DNA of 64,000 bases. Source: Erigeron canadensis (taxonomy: Eukaryota; Streptophyta; Magnoliopsida; Asterales; Asteraceae). A program made the position numbers and the translations under genes. Of this stretch, positions 40,744 to 51,172 are shown piece after piece (the first letter of the stretch is position 1; each line of letters starts with the position of its first letter). The DNA is taken from contig NC_057769.1 of NCBI RefSeq assembly GCF_010389155.1, positions 7,936,735-8,000,734 of the forward strand, read 5' to 3'. Under the pieces are notes generated by a model that was not told the origin of the DNA, did not search any database, and saw only the letters and a list, made by a program, of their open reading frames with translations.

Positions 40744-42796
40744 TGTTAAGTTTGTAAATTTTTAGTGTAGATATAAGAGTAATTCTTTTTAAAAAATATT
40801 TTATTCTAAATTTATAAAATAATTTCCAGCCTGATCGATGATATCAAAGTATTTATTTAGCTTACATAAGCGTGAGGTGTAAATGAGTAATGAGGGTCAC
40901 GGTATATGTTTTTAGCAATGTCTTATGCTCTAGGTCCAATTTATGGTTAGATATTTTGGGTTAGTAGGTTTTAGCCTATCGTTTTGGGCCATGCGGCTCG
41001 ATCTATATATCCCTATGACCCTATGTAGTGAATAATGTTAGATGAATGGTAAAAGTATCAAGAACGTGGGTAGCACTTCGCTCATTCCCAATCGTATGAT
41101 TTACACTTTCAAAATTGATGCTTAAATTATAAATTTTAGATTTTAAGATGATATAGTCGTAGATATTTTGAAAGTGTTAGAAAAGACTCGTGTTCGTATC
41201 TTACCTAATAAAAATCTTGGTCATGTTATTGATTTTCTTTTGTATTGGTAAGATTTTTACTAGTGTTGTTTTAATATAATTTTAATGCCCTTTAAGAAAA
41301 AAAAAAAATCTTGAAATGACTTGAAAAAAGGGTCCAAGTAACGGCTTAAGTATTATCGGTTGGCCCTCCCCTACATCAGATCCAAAGCATCGAATTTTCT
41401 CGGATAGCTTGAACAAGAATCCATATCTATTTACCCATATTTATTACCAACATTTCACGAACAATTTATACACGTATTAGGTCTTTTAAGGATTAATCAT
41501 TTGTCCACAAGAAGCTAGCTTGGTTGATAGCCTACATCCAAACGATTGTTTAAGTGGGCCGTACATCAAAGTCAAAGATACATTTTTTTCCCTATGCCAT
41601 GAACACGTACTAATTCCTCTTTGTTAATCCGTTTTTTGACTTGATCGGAAATAACGAGTAGCGAGCGGTAAACAATTTTTCCTTCAAAAATCGTATGTGC
41701 TAAACATCCGGTATATACTCATCATTATGTCTACAATATTTAAATATAGTGCGCTAATTCTTGTCAAGAATATTGAAATAAATAGATGCAACTCTCAAAA
41801 TTCATATATGACCATCTATATTCTATAAAATGGATCTATTTTCCCCCCAAGCAACTAAGGATGTAGATAAAATTCGAATATAGTAACTTTGAATATAGTA
41901 ACTTTGATATCGACGTGTTAATATTTCTTTCAAGGTTAATAAATATAGACGAATGATATACTCAATCATTGATATCAAATTTTAGCATATATATGCACTA
42001 TATATTCGAATAAGTCCATATGCTAAAGTGACTAGATATCTAAACTTTCTTCAAATGTTATTAAAAAAAATTAAAAAAAATGTAAAATAAAAGGTTATTC
42101 GTTGTGTCTAGAAAGCTAAAAATGGCAAAAGCAGCCCTTTTGTGCTCGAAAATTTAAAAGGAATTTTACTCCTAGGTAAGCGTTTCTTGCTTTAACACGT
42201 ACCACCACAAGATAAGGGATTCGTTTGAACTGAAGAATATAAAAAATAGTGTCTACCAATTCATTGTTTGTCAATTTTGTTATCTTGAGAATTTTTAACC
42301 ACTTATTTTGTAGCTTTATTATAGAAATATCGTTGTTGTAGTCGGTAGAAGACGAACATATATAGTAGCAAGTGAAGCGTCTTTAGATCTGTCCTAGATC
42401 TATAAGCAATCTTGAATATATTCTCGAACACAGATATTATCGTAGCTTTTTTTGCTTTCGAGTTGCGTGAACTTCGGACGCAAAACATAATAATGATCTT
42501 ACGGAAACATTTATAGGCACCAACTTTTGCTGAGTCCTCGATACTTTTGACCTTGTCCTCATTTAGTTCAACTGGATCATTTTTCAGCTTGCTTTGGTTT
42601 CATACGGTGAATTTAAGATTTTAGGTCTTGAATGATGGACATTGGACAAGTTTACAAAATGCTAACAAACATATAAAGTAGACTGCTAACTTTAAATTGA
42701 CATTATAAGTACTGTATATTAGGTAGCCAATTAGCTTTGAAAATACACTACTCGTATTACATAAAAGTAAAATTATAAATATAAATATTTATACAT
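38956..42796. other. Gene-free stretch
   Basis: 39030-39320 is an old repeat rich in GGTTTGGTC and AAACCGGTT, probably hAT-like. A (TA)n microsatellite lies at 40704-40739. A small 17-bp tandem duplication (GAATATAGTAACTTT) lies near 41875-41910. No gene recognised; ORFs at 38994-39432 derive from the repeat. Confidence 0.45.
40704..40739. repeat. (TA)n microsatellite
   Basis: About 18 uninterrupted AT units. It is not bordered by an obvious MITE, unlike the other long (TA)n tracts in this window. Confidence 0.95.
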
Positions 42797-43010
42797 ACTA
42801 CTATCACGGTACTCGCGCAATGCGACGGTGTTCGTGGTGACGATGGTGTAGTTATGGGAGACGACGGTTGGTGGTAGCGACGGCATCGAGTGATGTAGAT
42901 AATTAATGTAAAATTAATTGATGTAAATGGATATTGAAGATATTCTAAAAGATTAAGGACTGATAGTGTAATATAATTATTAAGGATATTTTAGACATTT
43001 TACCTTATGG
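42797..43010 (-). mobile_element. Degenerate Helitron-like element
   Basis: The plus-strand left end ATCACGGTACTCGCGCAATG, followed by CGACGG and GTGG-rich DNA, resembles the inverse 3' end of the family at 48812. A central GTAAAATTAATTGATGTAAA segment also matches. The 5' end is unclear. Confidence 0.4.
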
Positions 43011-43380
43011 TCCTCATTAATATTCTTGGCCTATATGTAGCTCCATCACTGATAGTTTCAATATCTTTCTTGAATGATAATCTTTATACATAAAAAGAAA
43101 AATTGTAACAGGTGATCTGTGATCATAAGCTCAATTAGTGTCGCAAACTTTACAATGCGTGCATTTCGATATCGACTTATAAAAAAAACTTAATTAATAG
43201 CTCAAGCTTGAGCTTGATTCGACTTAATCTCATCTTGCCATATTCTTGAGCTCAGATTAATATAGAATGCCAATATTCGATATTCCCCAAAACGTAACCT
43301 TTGGTCCTTACTTGTACTTTCGAATTTCTCCTCTAAAATGATGTTTACTTTTCCCCTCCATCTTTAAGTTTTATACAATA

Positions 43381-43885
43381 GGGAAAAGTTAAATTAGAGA
43401 CTTCTTATTTTAGGGACTGTTAGGGACTCCTTCTACCTTCTTCTTCGGCCACCACCACCATCATCTTTGACCACCTCCACCACCACCATGATCATCTCCG
43501 ACCACCACCATGATCCTCCGGCGACGACGACCATCTCCGGCGAGACTTACACATGTGTAAGTAACTTACACATGTTTTAAGTAGAATTATTTTTAGGTAG
43601 ATCACCCATCACCGATCACCCTCTATGACCTATCACACTATGACCTATCACCCTCAATGACCTATCACCCCCACCAACTTTGGTTTATGAATATCCTTAA
43701 GGGCGAAACCCGCCCCGAATCATAATTTTTATTCAACTTACACATGTGTAAGTCTCGCCGGAGATGAATATGGCCGAAGATGTCGCCGGAGATAATCAGT
43801 GGTGCTTAGATCTGATAAAAATGGACGGTCTAGATCGAGTCCCTGACAGTCCTTAAAATAAGGAGTCCCTAATTTAACCCACCCC
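43381..43885. mobile_element. Foldback element of 505 bp with about 50-bp inverted ends
   Basis: The left end GGGAAAAGTTAAATTAGAGA, then CTTCTTATTTTAGGGACTG and TTAGGGACTC, is the imperfect inverse of the right end (GAGTCCCTGACAGTCC, TTAAAATAAGGAGTCCC, TAATTTAACCCACCCC). A second inverted pair lies inside: GGCGAGACTTACACATGTGT at about 43540 and CTTACACATGTGTAAGTCTC at about 43738. Between them are CCACCACCA runs and repeats of ATGACCTATCACC. Non-coding. Confidence 0.7.
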
Positions 43886-44334
43886 TTATACTGTATACTC
43901 TAAACTCTAATTTCAATTGATTTTAGTTTTTACTTTCATTCCTTAACTTTCATTTAACTCCATTTTTTATCCATGATATCTTTGCATTTTTGAAAAGATC
44001 CAAAAATATAACCCTCAAGCGAAGTAGTTAACTCGCTACTGACGATTCGAAATACACGTGATTCTTTCGCAATAGAAATATATTACTTTACGTAAATGTC
44101 TATATCATAAATTAAAAGTTTTACAATTTCAATATGTTTTTCGGAATGAATTGATGAAGTAGATGAATTAAGTCCAATAATTGTCATGTTTATTATCATG
44201 TTACCTCATGTATTTATTTTGTGTTGAAAAACAAATAGTCAATGATAGGAATGTAAAGAAAATTGTCCCCTCATACTTAATTTTTTAAAAATCTTGTGTA
44301 TAAGCTAAAAGAGTGAAAAAGTCTAAATAAATGA

Positions 44335-44505
44335 TGAGGCTGTTATCGGATGAATTGTTGGTGCATATGGTGGGTGCGGCCCCTCAAGCGAACACTGTCA
44401 CCGTTCCCATAATTGCGGTGTGGGAAAGAAATGGGTGTTCGAACCCTGTGTGGCTTGTGTGAGTGAAGAGGACCGCCGAAGCTTGGAGGGCCCCAACGGC
44501 TAATT
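44335..44505 (+). mobile_element. SINE-like element
   Basis: TGGTGCATATGGTGGGTGCG (weak box A) is followed by GGGTGTTCGAACCCTG (box B) about 70 nt later, and the end is GGCCCCAACGGCTAATTTAA with an A-rich stretch. It does not fold as a full tRNA. Confidence 0.4.
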
Positions 44506-44781
44506 TAAAAAAATATATATTTTCTTTTATTTTAAACAACAATTATCTAGTTTTTAATGAAAACATTTTCATTTTAAACTTCAACTTCAAACAAAAAAAA
44601 TAATCAGAAAATGTGTTCATCACAACCTTCTTCATCTTCCAACATTTGTAGGCCTTCAATAACAGTGTTCGAAGTGAAGGATGAAATGCAAAAAACATAT
44701 GCTATAATAAAGATCTTTCCAACTTTATTAATAACTTATTTAAAATTTTATTTGAAGAGGAATTCAATCCACTTTTGACAT

Positions 44782-45172
44782 GCCGTTAATCCCGTCATAG
44801 ACCAAGCTATTATTGCAAAATAGGTGAATACGACCAACTATCATTAAGAATTTCATCTTTGGACCAAAAACAAGCAAGAGGTGGAATAATGCAAAGAGAA
44901 AATGTACCTAATAAAAGAGATTTTTTTGTAATTGGTACATGTTTTGTTAAACCTCCCATAAGCACCATATTCTGACTTTTTTTGGACAATACCCAACAAG
45001 AGTTTCCATTGAATGAATAACGGATCCCGATCTTAAGAACAATAATGCTTTAGAATAAGCATGAATAATCAAATTAAATAAAGCACTGCGATAAGACCCC
45101 ATACCTAAAGCTAACATCATATAACCCAATTGAGACATTGTTGAATAGGCTAAACCCCTCTTAATATATTTT
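44782..45172 (-). pseudogene. ndhF: Nuclear copy of plastid ndhF (NUPT), decayed
   Basis: The minus strand encodes a piece of NADH dehydrogenase-like subunit 5 (NdhF): [20 protein letters not shown], then [29 protein letters not shown], and in other frames [30 protein letters not shown] and LNDSW.YSP. In plastids NdhF is a membrane subunit of the NDH complex that works in cyclic electron flow. Here at least three frame breaks are seen (in the [13 protein letters not shown] start, near the GYCPKK stretch, and at PIF/AIIAW), so it cannot be functional. It covers about 390 bp of a gene of over 2 kb. Edges are abrupt, and the 5' edge abuts the TIR element at 45178. Confidence 0.9.
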
Positions 45173-45177
45173 TGTTA

Positions 45178-45708
45178 AGAAAATTGCATATATCCCCAAT
45201 CATACCATCAAAATTACAAATATCCCCAACCAAAACTTAAAATTACAAATATCTTCAATCTTATCAATTAAATTTACAAATATATCCATTTATATTAATT
45301 TTATTAAGTAAAATTTATATTAAGACCTTTGTAACCTTTTGAAAACTTCACATACAGTATGTCTTCAACGAATTTTACAAAAAGTCTGAAAATCATTTTT
45401 GACTTACCAGCCTTTCATCTTTCTCCTTGAAAACTTCTAACAATATCAGAAAATGCTTTCTAAAATCAATATCAGTAACCAACAAATTATCATATTGATA
45501 AATGGAATTAAAAGAGAATAGCTTTATTTAAAAATAAAGAAAAGAAAATGAAGAAACTTAAAAACATATAGTATTAGTTAAAGGGTATATTTGTCTAATT
45601 AGCACCAAAAGATAAAATTGGGGATATTTGTAATTTTAAATTTTGGTTAAGGACATTTGTAATTTTGATAGTTTAGTTGGGGGTCCTTGGGGATATATGC
45701 AATTCTTC
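45178..45708. mobile_element. TIR element of about 530 bp next to the ndhF fragment
   Basis: The left end AAGAAAATTGCATATATCCC, CCAATCATACCATCAAAATT, ACAAATATCCCCAACC is inverted at the right as TTTGTAATTTTGATAG and GGGGATATATGCAATTCTT. Within each arm the phrase AAATTACAAATAT is repeated. No coding capacity. The target-site duplication is not clear. Confidence 0.65.
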
Positions 45709-46278
45709 ATTGTTTTTTCATTATTCAATGAAGCTGGTGAGGTCACTTGGTAGTTCGATGTCATTACCCATGCTCGTCCAATGCCTATAAAGTGGGATTC
45801 ATTACATTACAAGATTAATAATATAAAAATAAATCTACAAAGCATCCACCGCATAACAAAAGGGACTCTCTGTGAAGTGTGTACTCATTCATCATGCTGA
45901 TTGCTGACCAAACATGTAGTGTTTCCCTAATGGCCTTTTAATATAAATTTTTTGTTGGTAAAAGCCATAGTTGTTTACTCGTAATTTTTAATTCGAGTTA
46001 AAAAAATGATTTTTGATTCATAACTCGAAACGTGATTCGACTCGTAAAAGTTGGGACAATTTTATATACTACATAATATTGTATAATTATATATATACAT
46101 ATATGTGACGTATTTATAAACAAAATATAAGTTGACGTAATACATTACCAAAATATTACATATTCGATATTTTTGAGTCATAAAATTATAGTTTATCTTC
46201 AAATTCGTACTAAATGAATAAAAAATACATATATAACATCCAAAATAATATAACCATAAATATGATATAAATATGATA

Positions 46279-46280
<2 letters not shown>

Positions 46281-46311
<31 letters not shown>

Positions 46312-46312
46312 A
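46281..46312. repeat. (TATG)n microsatellite
   Basis: TATATATATG followed by about six GTAT units directly borders the foldback element that starts at 46314. Confidence 0.9.
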
Positions 46313-46313
46313 T

Positions 46314-46687
46314 GGGTGGCTATCAAATGAGAACAAATGATAACATTTAAAAACTACATTTTGATGCATTAAAAGTCCATAAAACTGACATATTGCATAA
46401 CTAATTATTATCATTTAAGTGTTTAACAACGCATAGATCCGTCAAAATCAAAAAAATTATGTTTTTTGTTGGATGCATCATTTTGATGAATATGCATCCA
46501 AGATGGATGAACAAAACAAAAAAACGTGATTTTTTCAATTTTGACGAATCAATGTGTTGTGAAACACTTAAATAATGATAATTAGTTATGCACTATGTTA
46601 GTTTTATGGACTTTTAATGCATCAAAATGATGTTTTTAAGTATTCTCACTGTTCTTATTTTAAAAGTGTTTTCACCGGAGTGTTACC
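46314..46687. mobile_element. Foldback MITE, family C, copy 1
   Basis: Long inverted arms: ACTACATTTTGATGCATTAA, AAGTCCATAAAACTGACATA, TTGCATAACTAATTATTATC, ATTTAAGTGTTTAACAACGC on the left are mirrored on the right by GTGTTGTGAAACACTTAAAT, AATGATAATTAGTTATGCAC, TTAGTTTTATGGACTTTTAA and TGCATCAAAATGATG. The arms are over 120 bp each around a centre that is itself palindromic (ATGCATCATTTTGATGAATA). A second copy follows at 46711-47102. Confidence 0.8.
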
Positions 46688-46710
46688 ATATATATATATA
46701 TATATATATA

Positions 46711-47102
46711 GGGGACAATCAAATAAGAACAGTCTTAAAATAAGAACGGTGAGAACACTTAAAAAACATCATCTTGATGCATTAAAAGTCCATAAAACTA
46801 ACATAGTGCATAACTAATTATCATTATTTAAGTGTATAACAACACATTGACCTGTCAAAATAAAAAAAAAATCATGTTTTTTGTTTTGTGCATCCATCTT
46901 GGATGCATATTCTTCAAAATGATACATCCACAAAAAAACATAAATTTTTCGATTTTGACGGATCAATGTGTTGTTAAACACTTAAATAATGATAATTAGT
47001 TATGCACTATGTTAGTTTTACAGACTTTTAATGCATCAAAATGATGTTTTTTAAGTGTTCTCACCGTTCTTATTTTAAGACTGTTCTCACCGGAGTATTA
47101 CC
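46711..47102. mobile_element. Foldback MITE, family C, copy 2
   Basis: Same arms as 46314-46687, plus a fuller terminal part: GACAATCAAATAAGAACAGT, TTAAAATAAGAACGGTGAGA on the left and TCTCACCGTTCTTATTTTAA, GACTGTTCTCACCGGAGTAT on the right. It is separated from copy 1 by a (TA)n tract at 46688-46710 and from the next element by another (TA)n tract. Confidence 0.8.
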
Positions 47103-47123
47103 TTATATATATATATATATATA

Positions 47124-47302
47124 GGGGGAAGGGAATATGAGGCTGTTAGGCACCCAAGTTGGGTGAAAAACCCCTCACATACCTTTTTTTAAAAGGTAAA
47201 AATCATGGGAGGCCATGTATTTATTTAAAATATTAAAGTATTAGTATGTGAGGGTTTTTTCACCCAAGTTGGGTGCATAACAGCCTCATACTCACTTTTC
47301 CC
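47124..47302. mobile_element. Palindromic MITE, family B, copy
   Basis: GGGGGAAGGGAATATGAGGC, CCAAGTTGGGTGAAAAACCC, CTCACATACC on the left are mirrored by TAGTATGTGAGGGTTTTTTC, ACCCAAGTTGGGTGCATAAC and CAGCCTCATACTCACTTTTC. It starts directly after the (TA)n tract at 47104-47122. Confidence 0.8.
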
Positions 47303-47524
47303 ATATATATAATATATATATATAACCATATTATCAAACTAAAGCAATCATAAGTTTGCGACTCGTATTGACTCGTTCTAAATTCACTCCGCGACTCGTA
47401 AGAGTTAAGAGAAAAAAGAGTCCCCCTGTGAGTCGTCTCGTTTTGAGTGTAAATTGACTCGACTCGTAAGACTTTAACAACTATGGTAAAATGTATACCT
47501 TGATAAACTGGCCTCTTTATTCAT

Positions 47525-47620
47525 ACTAGAATGGTACTTGTGTGATGCGGTACTGATAGCGTGCGGTGATTGAGGTGGCGGCGAGTAGTGTAGGCAAGGG
47601 CGGTTCTACTTACTAGTAAA
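47525..47620 (-). mobile_element. Helitron 3'-end fragment
   Basis: CTAGAATGGTACTTGTGTGA, then TGCGGTACTG and GCGTGCGG blocks, reads on the minus strand as a degenerate Helitron 3' hairpin ending in CTAG followed by T. The 5' part is not recognisable. Confidence 0.4.
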
Positions 47621-48251
47621 CTAAGTCCACGGACCTACGTTAGATCGGAATTTTTTTTAGTAAGAATATAGAAAAATTATGATTGGACACATGTTATCCA
47701 AGAGTTTGGACTTAGGTAAATTATAAAGTTTGAAGTAAATAAATTATGATTAGATACCCATATTTTTATATTCCTAGATTTTTTAGTTATAAAAAAAAAC
47801 AATCTAAAAATACACATAGGTGTTTCTTCTAATCCCAATGGTTCATTAAGGCCTCTCCTTATATGCGCTTCTTCTCCGCGTCCGACGCATCTTAGCTCGA
47901 AGACGCAATTAGCAGGAGCGACATTCAAGGCCGGAGTCCGGGGGTTTAATTCAAACTTAGACGCCCGTCTTTGCTTGTTTGTGAGCCTCAAGTTCGTTTA
48001 ATTGGATTTTAAACTATAAAAAAACATTTTTTTTTTTTGAATAAAAGAGGTATATATACGGTGGTGTGTGGCTCTGTGTGTGGTGGTTTTTATGGTGCTG
48101 GTCCGGTGGAGATATATATATGAAGAAGAAAGACAAGTTAATATTAAAGTTCATTTTAACCCCCCAACTTTTATTAGTTTACGAAATAATAGCTATAGTT
48201 TTAAAAGTTCACTTTTGTACTCTCAATTTATATATATATATATATGTATGC

Positions 48252-48426
48252 GGGAAGGGAATATGAGGCTGTTAGACACCTAAGTTGGATGAAAAACCCC
48301 TCAAATACCTTTTTTTTAACCATAAAACATATGGGGGGCAAACATTTATTCAAAATATTAAAATATTGGTATATATGTGAGGGATTTTTCACCCAAACTG
48401 GGTGCATAACAGCCTGATACTCACTT

Positions 48427-48430
<4 letters not shown>
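48252..48430. mobile_element. Palindromic MITE, family B, copy
   Basis: GGGAAGGGAATATGAGGCTG, TTAGACACCTAAGTTGGATG, AAAAACCCCTCAAATACC pair with GTGAGGGATTTTTCACCC, AAACTGGGTGCATAACAGCC and TGATACTCACTTTTC. (TA)n lies on both sides (48229-48245 and 48431-48469). Confidence 0.75.

Positions 48431-48469
<39 letters not shown>
48431..48469. repeat. (TA)n microsatellite
   Basis: About 19 uninterrupted TA units directly border the element at 48252-48430. Confidence 0.95.
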
Positions 48470-48472
<3 letters not shown>

Positions 48473-48811
48473 TAAATATGTATAGTGTATGTTAATACTA
48501 TTCATAAAATGTTTCTAAATTAATTTGTTTTTTATTTTGAATAAAAACAAATGAATAATAAAATAATGGAATAATAAAGAAAGAATAAGGGGTTATAAGG
48601 AGGGGGTGTTCTTGGAATATTTTAGGAGAAAGAAAAGCTAATTAATAGTGGAAGAATTAGGAAAGATGTGGGTTCCTATATAAAAAGGCCTAATAGCATA
48701 CTACCAAGCTTGTTGAGTTTAGTCACTCTTATTGCAAATCTAATTTAAAATCTTTAATATTTAAAGCACTAAACTTATCAAAAACAATTTAGTAGCCCTA
48801 TTGTATAATAA

Positions 48812-49132
48812 CTAGACTTATTACCGGGCAATGCAGCGGCGGTGGGGGTAGTGATGGCGGAGGTGGTGGTGGTGACGGTGGTGGGGGCGACAACAGGGAT
48901 GGTGATGAGATCGACGATGGTGGTGAATGTAAAAGTAACTGATATTAAATGTGGTATTGTAGTTATTTTAATTGTTAGGGGTTCTATACCTTACATTATT
49001 TTATTAAAAGGTGTTATAGTATATTAGATAGAAATGTTTAAATTAGTGAATAAAGGAGAAGATTATTTTTGGTTTTTAAAGGAAGAAAGTTTAAGGAAAA
49101 AAAAGGTGGTTTATTTTATTAGATAGTATAGA
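48812..49132 (-). mobile_element. Non-autonomous Helitron-like element, best preserved copy
   Basis: On the minus strand the element starts A|TCTATACTATCTAATAAAAT, contains AAACCACC, and ends with CCGCCGCTGCATTGCCCGGT, AATAAGTCTAG|T. Start, imperfect GC-rich 3' hairpin, CTAG end and A/T host bases all match Helitrons. At 321 bp it has no Rep-helicase. The GGTGG-rich ORF at 48842-49027 on the plus strand is an artefact of the element. Confidence 0.65.
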
Positions 49133-49499
49133 TAATACCCTAACAACTAATTTTGTAATAATGAAAAGTGGTGTAGGAAGAAGGAGGAATCAAACAATAT
49201 TTATCATGAATCAATTCATAATTTCATATAGTAAGAATCGTACAATAATAAAATCTCATTTCCTCGAAGTTAAGATAATGGTCGGAATTGAAGTTGAGTT
49301 AATGATATGACAATGTAGAACTAGAGAATCTTATGAGAATTTCGTTTAATTGTTAATAGATACTTTATGAAAGAACTCGTTTTGTGAATGAATTTCGATT
49401 TAATATATATGATGTTTTATAAAAACTCGACCCGTTATTGAATATGGGGATTTTTTTTTGTGGCTAAAGTAATGTTGGAACACGTGATTTTCTTTCCTA

Positions 49500-49800
49500 G
49501 ATCCGCCACTGAGTTTAGGTTATTGATATAATGTGGTTTATATGTATTATACAACATGGATTAACTTGTGTACATTGTTGAAAGTTGAATGTTGAAAGCT
49601 GAAAACCCTATTTAATATATAGTATAGATACTCATCCGGTGGTGGAGGTGGCGGCGATGGTGGTGGTGGCAGCGGCGGCGACGGGGGAAATAGTGTAGTT
49701 TATTGTTGTAATGTGGTTTAGATGTATTGTATATCATGCATTATCATGTGTACATTGTTAAAAGTTGAATGTTAAATATTGAAAACCTTATTTGCTTTGT
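49500..49800 (-). repeat. Tandemly repeated Helitron segments
   Basis: A block with AATGTGGTTTATATGTATTA, TGTGTACATTGTTGAAAGTT and GAATGTTGAAAGCTGAAAAC (about 49530-49610) recurs at about 49708-49790 (AATGTGGTTTAGATGTATTG, TGTGTACATTGTTAAAAGTT). Each is followed by a Helitron-type boundary or a GGTGG-rich 3' region. It looks like partial head-to-tail copies. Confidence 0.55.
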
Positions 49801-50130
49801 AATATGAGCCATATGCCCGCACAATGCGACCACGATGGTAGTAGTGGTGCGGGGTGGTAGTGGCGGCGGTAGTGACAGGTGGCGGCAGTGGTGGTGACGA
49901 GTGGTGGGGTGGCAATGACTGTGAATCTAAAAGTAATTGATATTAAAGAAGCTAGTGTACTTATTTTAAAGATTGAGAGATTATGTTGTACATTATTTCA
50001 TTAACGATATTATAGGTATATTAGGTACAGATGTTTAAATTAATAAATAAAGAAAAGAAGTATTTCAAGTACTTCAATTCCTAAATTGAAATTTTAAAAA
50101 AGGATTTGATGATTTTATATGTATTATAGA
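49800..50130 (-). mobile_element. Helitron-like element
   Basis: The left plus end ATGCCCGCACAATGCGACCA is a degenerate inverse 3' hairpin, followed by GTGGTGGCGG-rich DNA, CTAAAAGTAATTGATATTAA and a right end of ATGTATTATAGA, giving a minus-strand TCTATAATACATATAAAATC start. It is homologous to 48812-49132 throughout. No CTAG is preserved. Confidence 0.5.
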
Positions 50131-50324
50131 TATAGATTAAATGATTAATAGAATTAAACACTTATTTTTATAACCCTTGTCTATTTTGATGAGCTAAAAC
50201 TTCACGATAGAATATCTATAGAATTTAGCTATTAGGATTAAAACCCAAAATTGTATACAAGATGGTCAGCATTATCAATCAAACAATTTGCTCAAATTAT
50301 TAAAGTGAACACACATTTTCAATA

Positions 50325-50593
50325 CTAAATGAATGTCTGCGCGTTGCAGCGGCAAAAATAGATAACGTTCGAGGTGGGATGTGAAGCGAGGGGTGGGAGA
50401 AATTATGAGTTAGAGTTTTTGTTATGTGTTTGTGTATGAGGGAGGGATAGAGTCGGAAATTTTTGTAAGAGTACTTTAATCACAATGTATAGAATGGAAA
50501 TAAGTATATATTAAGATAAAGGGTAAATTAGACATATCAGGTTCTTACAAGTTTATAAGGGGAATATCAGTTTCTTTTATAAAGGAGTATAGA
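50325..50593 (-). mobile_element. Helitron-like element
   Basis: The left plus end GTCTGCGCGTTGCAGCGGC is an inverse 3' hairpin. The right plus end is TATAAAGGAGTATAGA|T, so the minus strand starts A|TCTATACTCCTTTATAAAAG. About 270 bp, non-coding. Confidence 0.5.
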
Positions 50594-50619
50594 TAAAAAG
50601 ATATTTTTATAGACAAACA

Positions 50620-50990
50620 CTAGCATGGTATCCGCGCATTGCAGCGGTTACCATTAGTGCAAATGAAAGAAAAAGAGAGCATGAGATATTGAGAAAGACT
50701 TGCGTGTATGTGAATGACTATAAATGAAAAGATGATAGTTTTTTTATGTATGATAATTTAGACATTTTATGTAACTTTCAACATGGAACTATTTTTTTAT
50801 TACGAAACATAGATGTCACCCTTAAGACAATATAGGTAATCTACATTAAGTGGTGTCACGGTGTCACCCTTGTATGTTGAGTTGGGTAATTCAAAACAGA
50901 TCGCTTTTCATTGGTAATAAACTTGATAATAAACATGCATTTAAAATTTACATAGATAGAATTGTGAACGTTTATTTAGTTTAGAAAAAA
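50620..50990 (-). mobile_element. Helitron-like element, 5' end unclear
   Basis: CTAGCATGGTATCCGCGCAT, TGCAGCGGTT reads on the minus strand as a clean 3' hairpin ending CTAG|T. The region to the right has no obvious TC start, and the element at 50992 may truncate it. Confidence 0.45.
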
Positions 50991-50991
50991 G

Positions 50992-51172
50992 GAAATGATT
51001 AATCTTTTTAACAAAATAGCTTAAAAATCCTCCTAACTATTGGATTATGACATTTGGAAAAATCAGGGGACAAGATTAGGAAAGAGAATTAGTGGATACC
51101 ACATGTCATCCTCCTATAGTATTAGGAGGATTTTTAGGCTATTTTGTTAGAAGGATTAGTCATTTTCCTAGA
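50992..51172. mobile_element. MITE with about 45-bp inverted ends
   Basis: GGAAATGATTAATCTTTTTA, ACAAAATAGCTTAAAAATCC, TCCTAA on the left are inverted at the right as TTAGGAGGATTTTTAGGCTA, TTTTGTTAGAAGGATTAGTC, ATTTTCC. Element length is about 181 bp. The inner arms also pair (ATGACAT and ATGTCAT). Confidence 0.75.

Noticed and set aside
48842..49027. Gly/Val-rich ORF
   Set aside because: It translates the GGTGG-rich part of a Helitron-like element.
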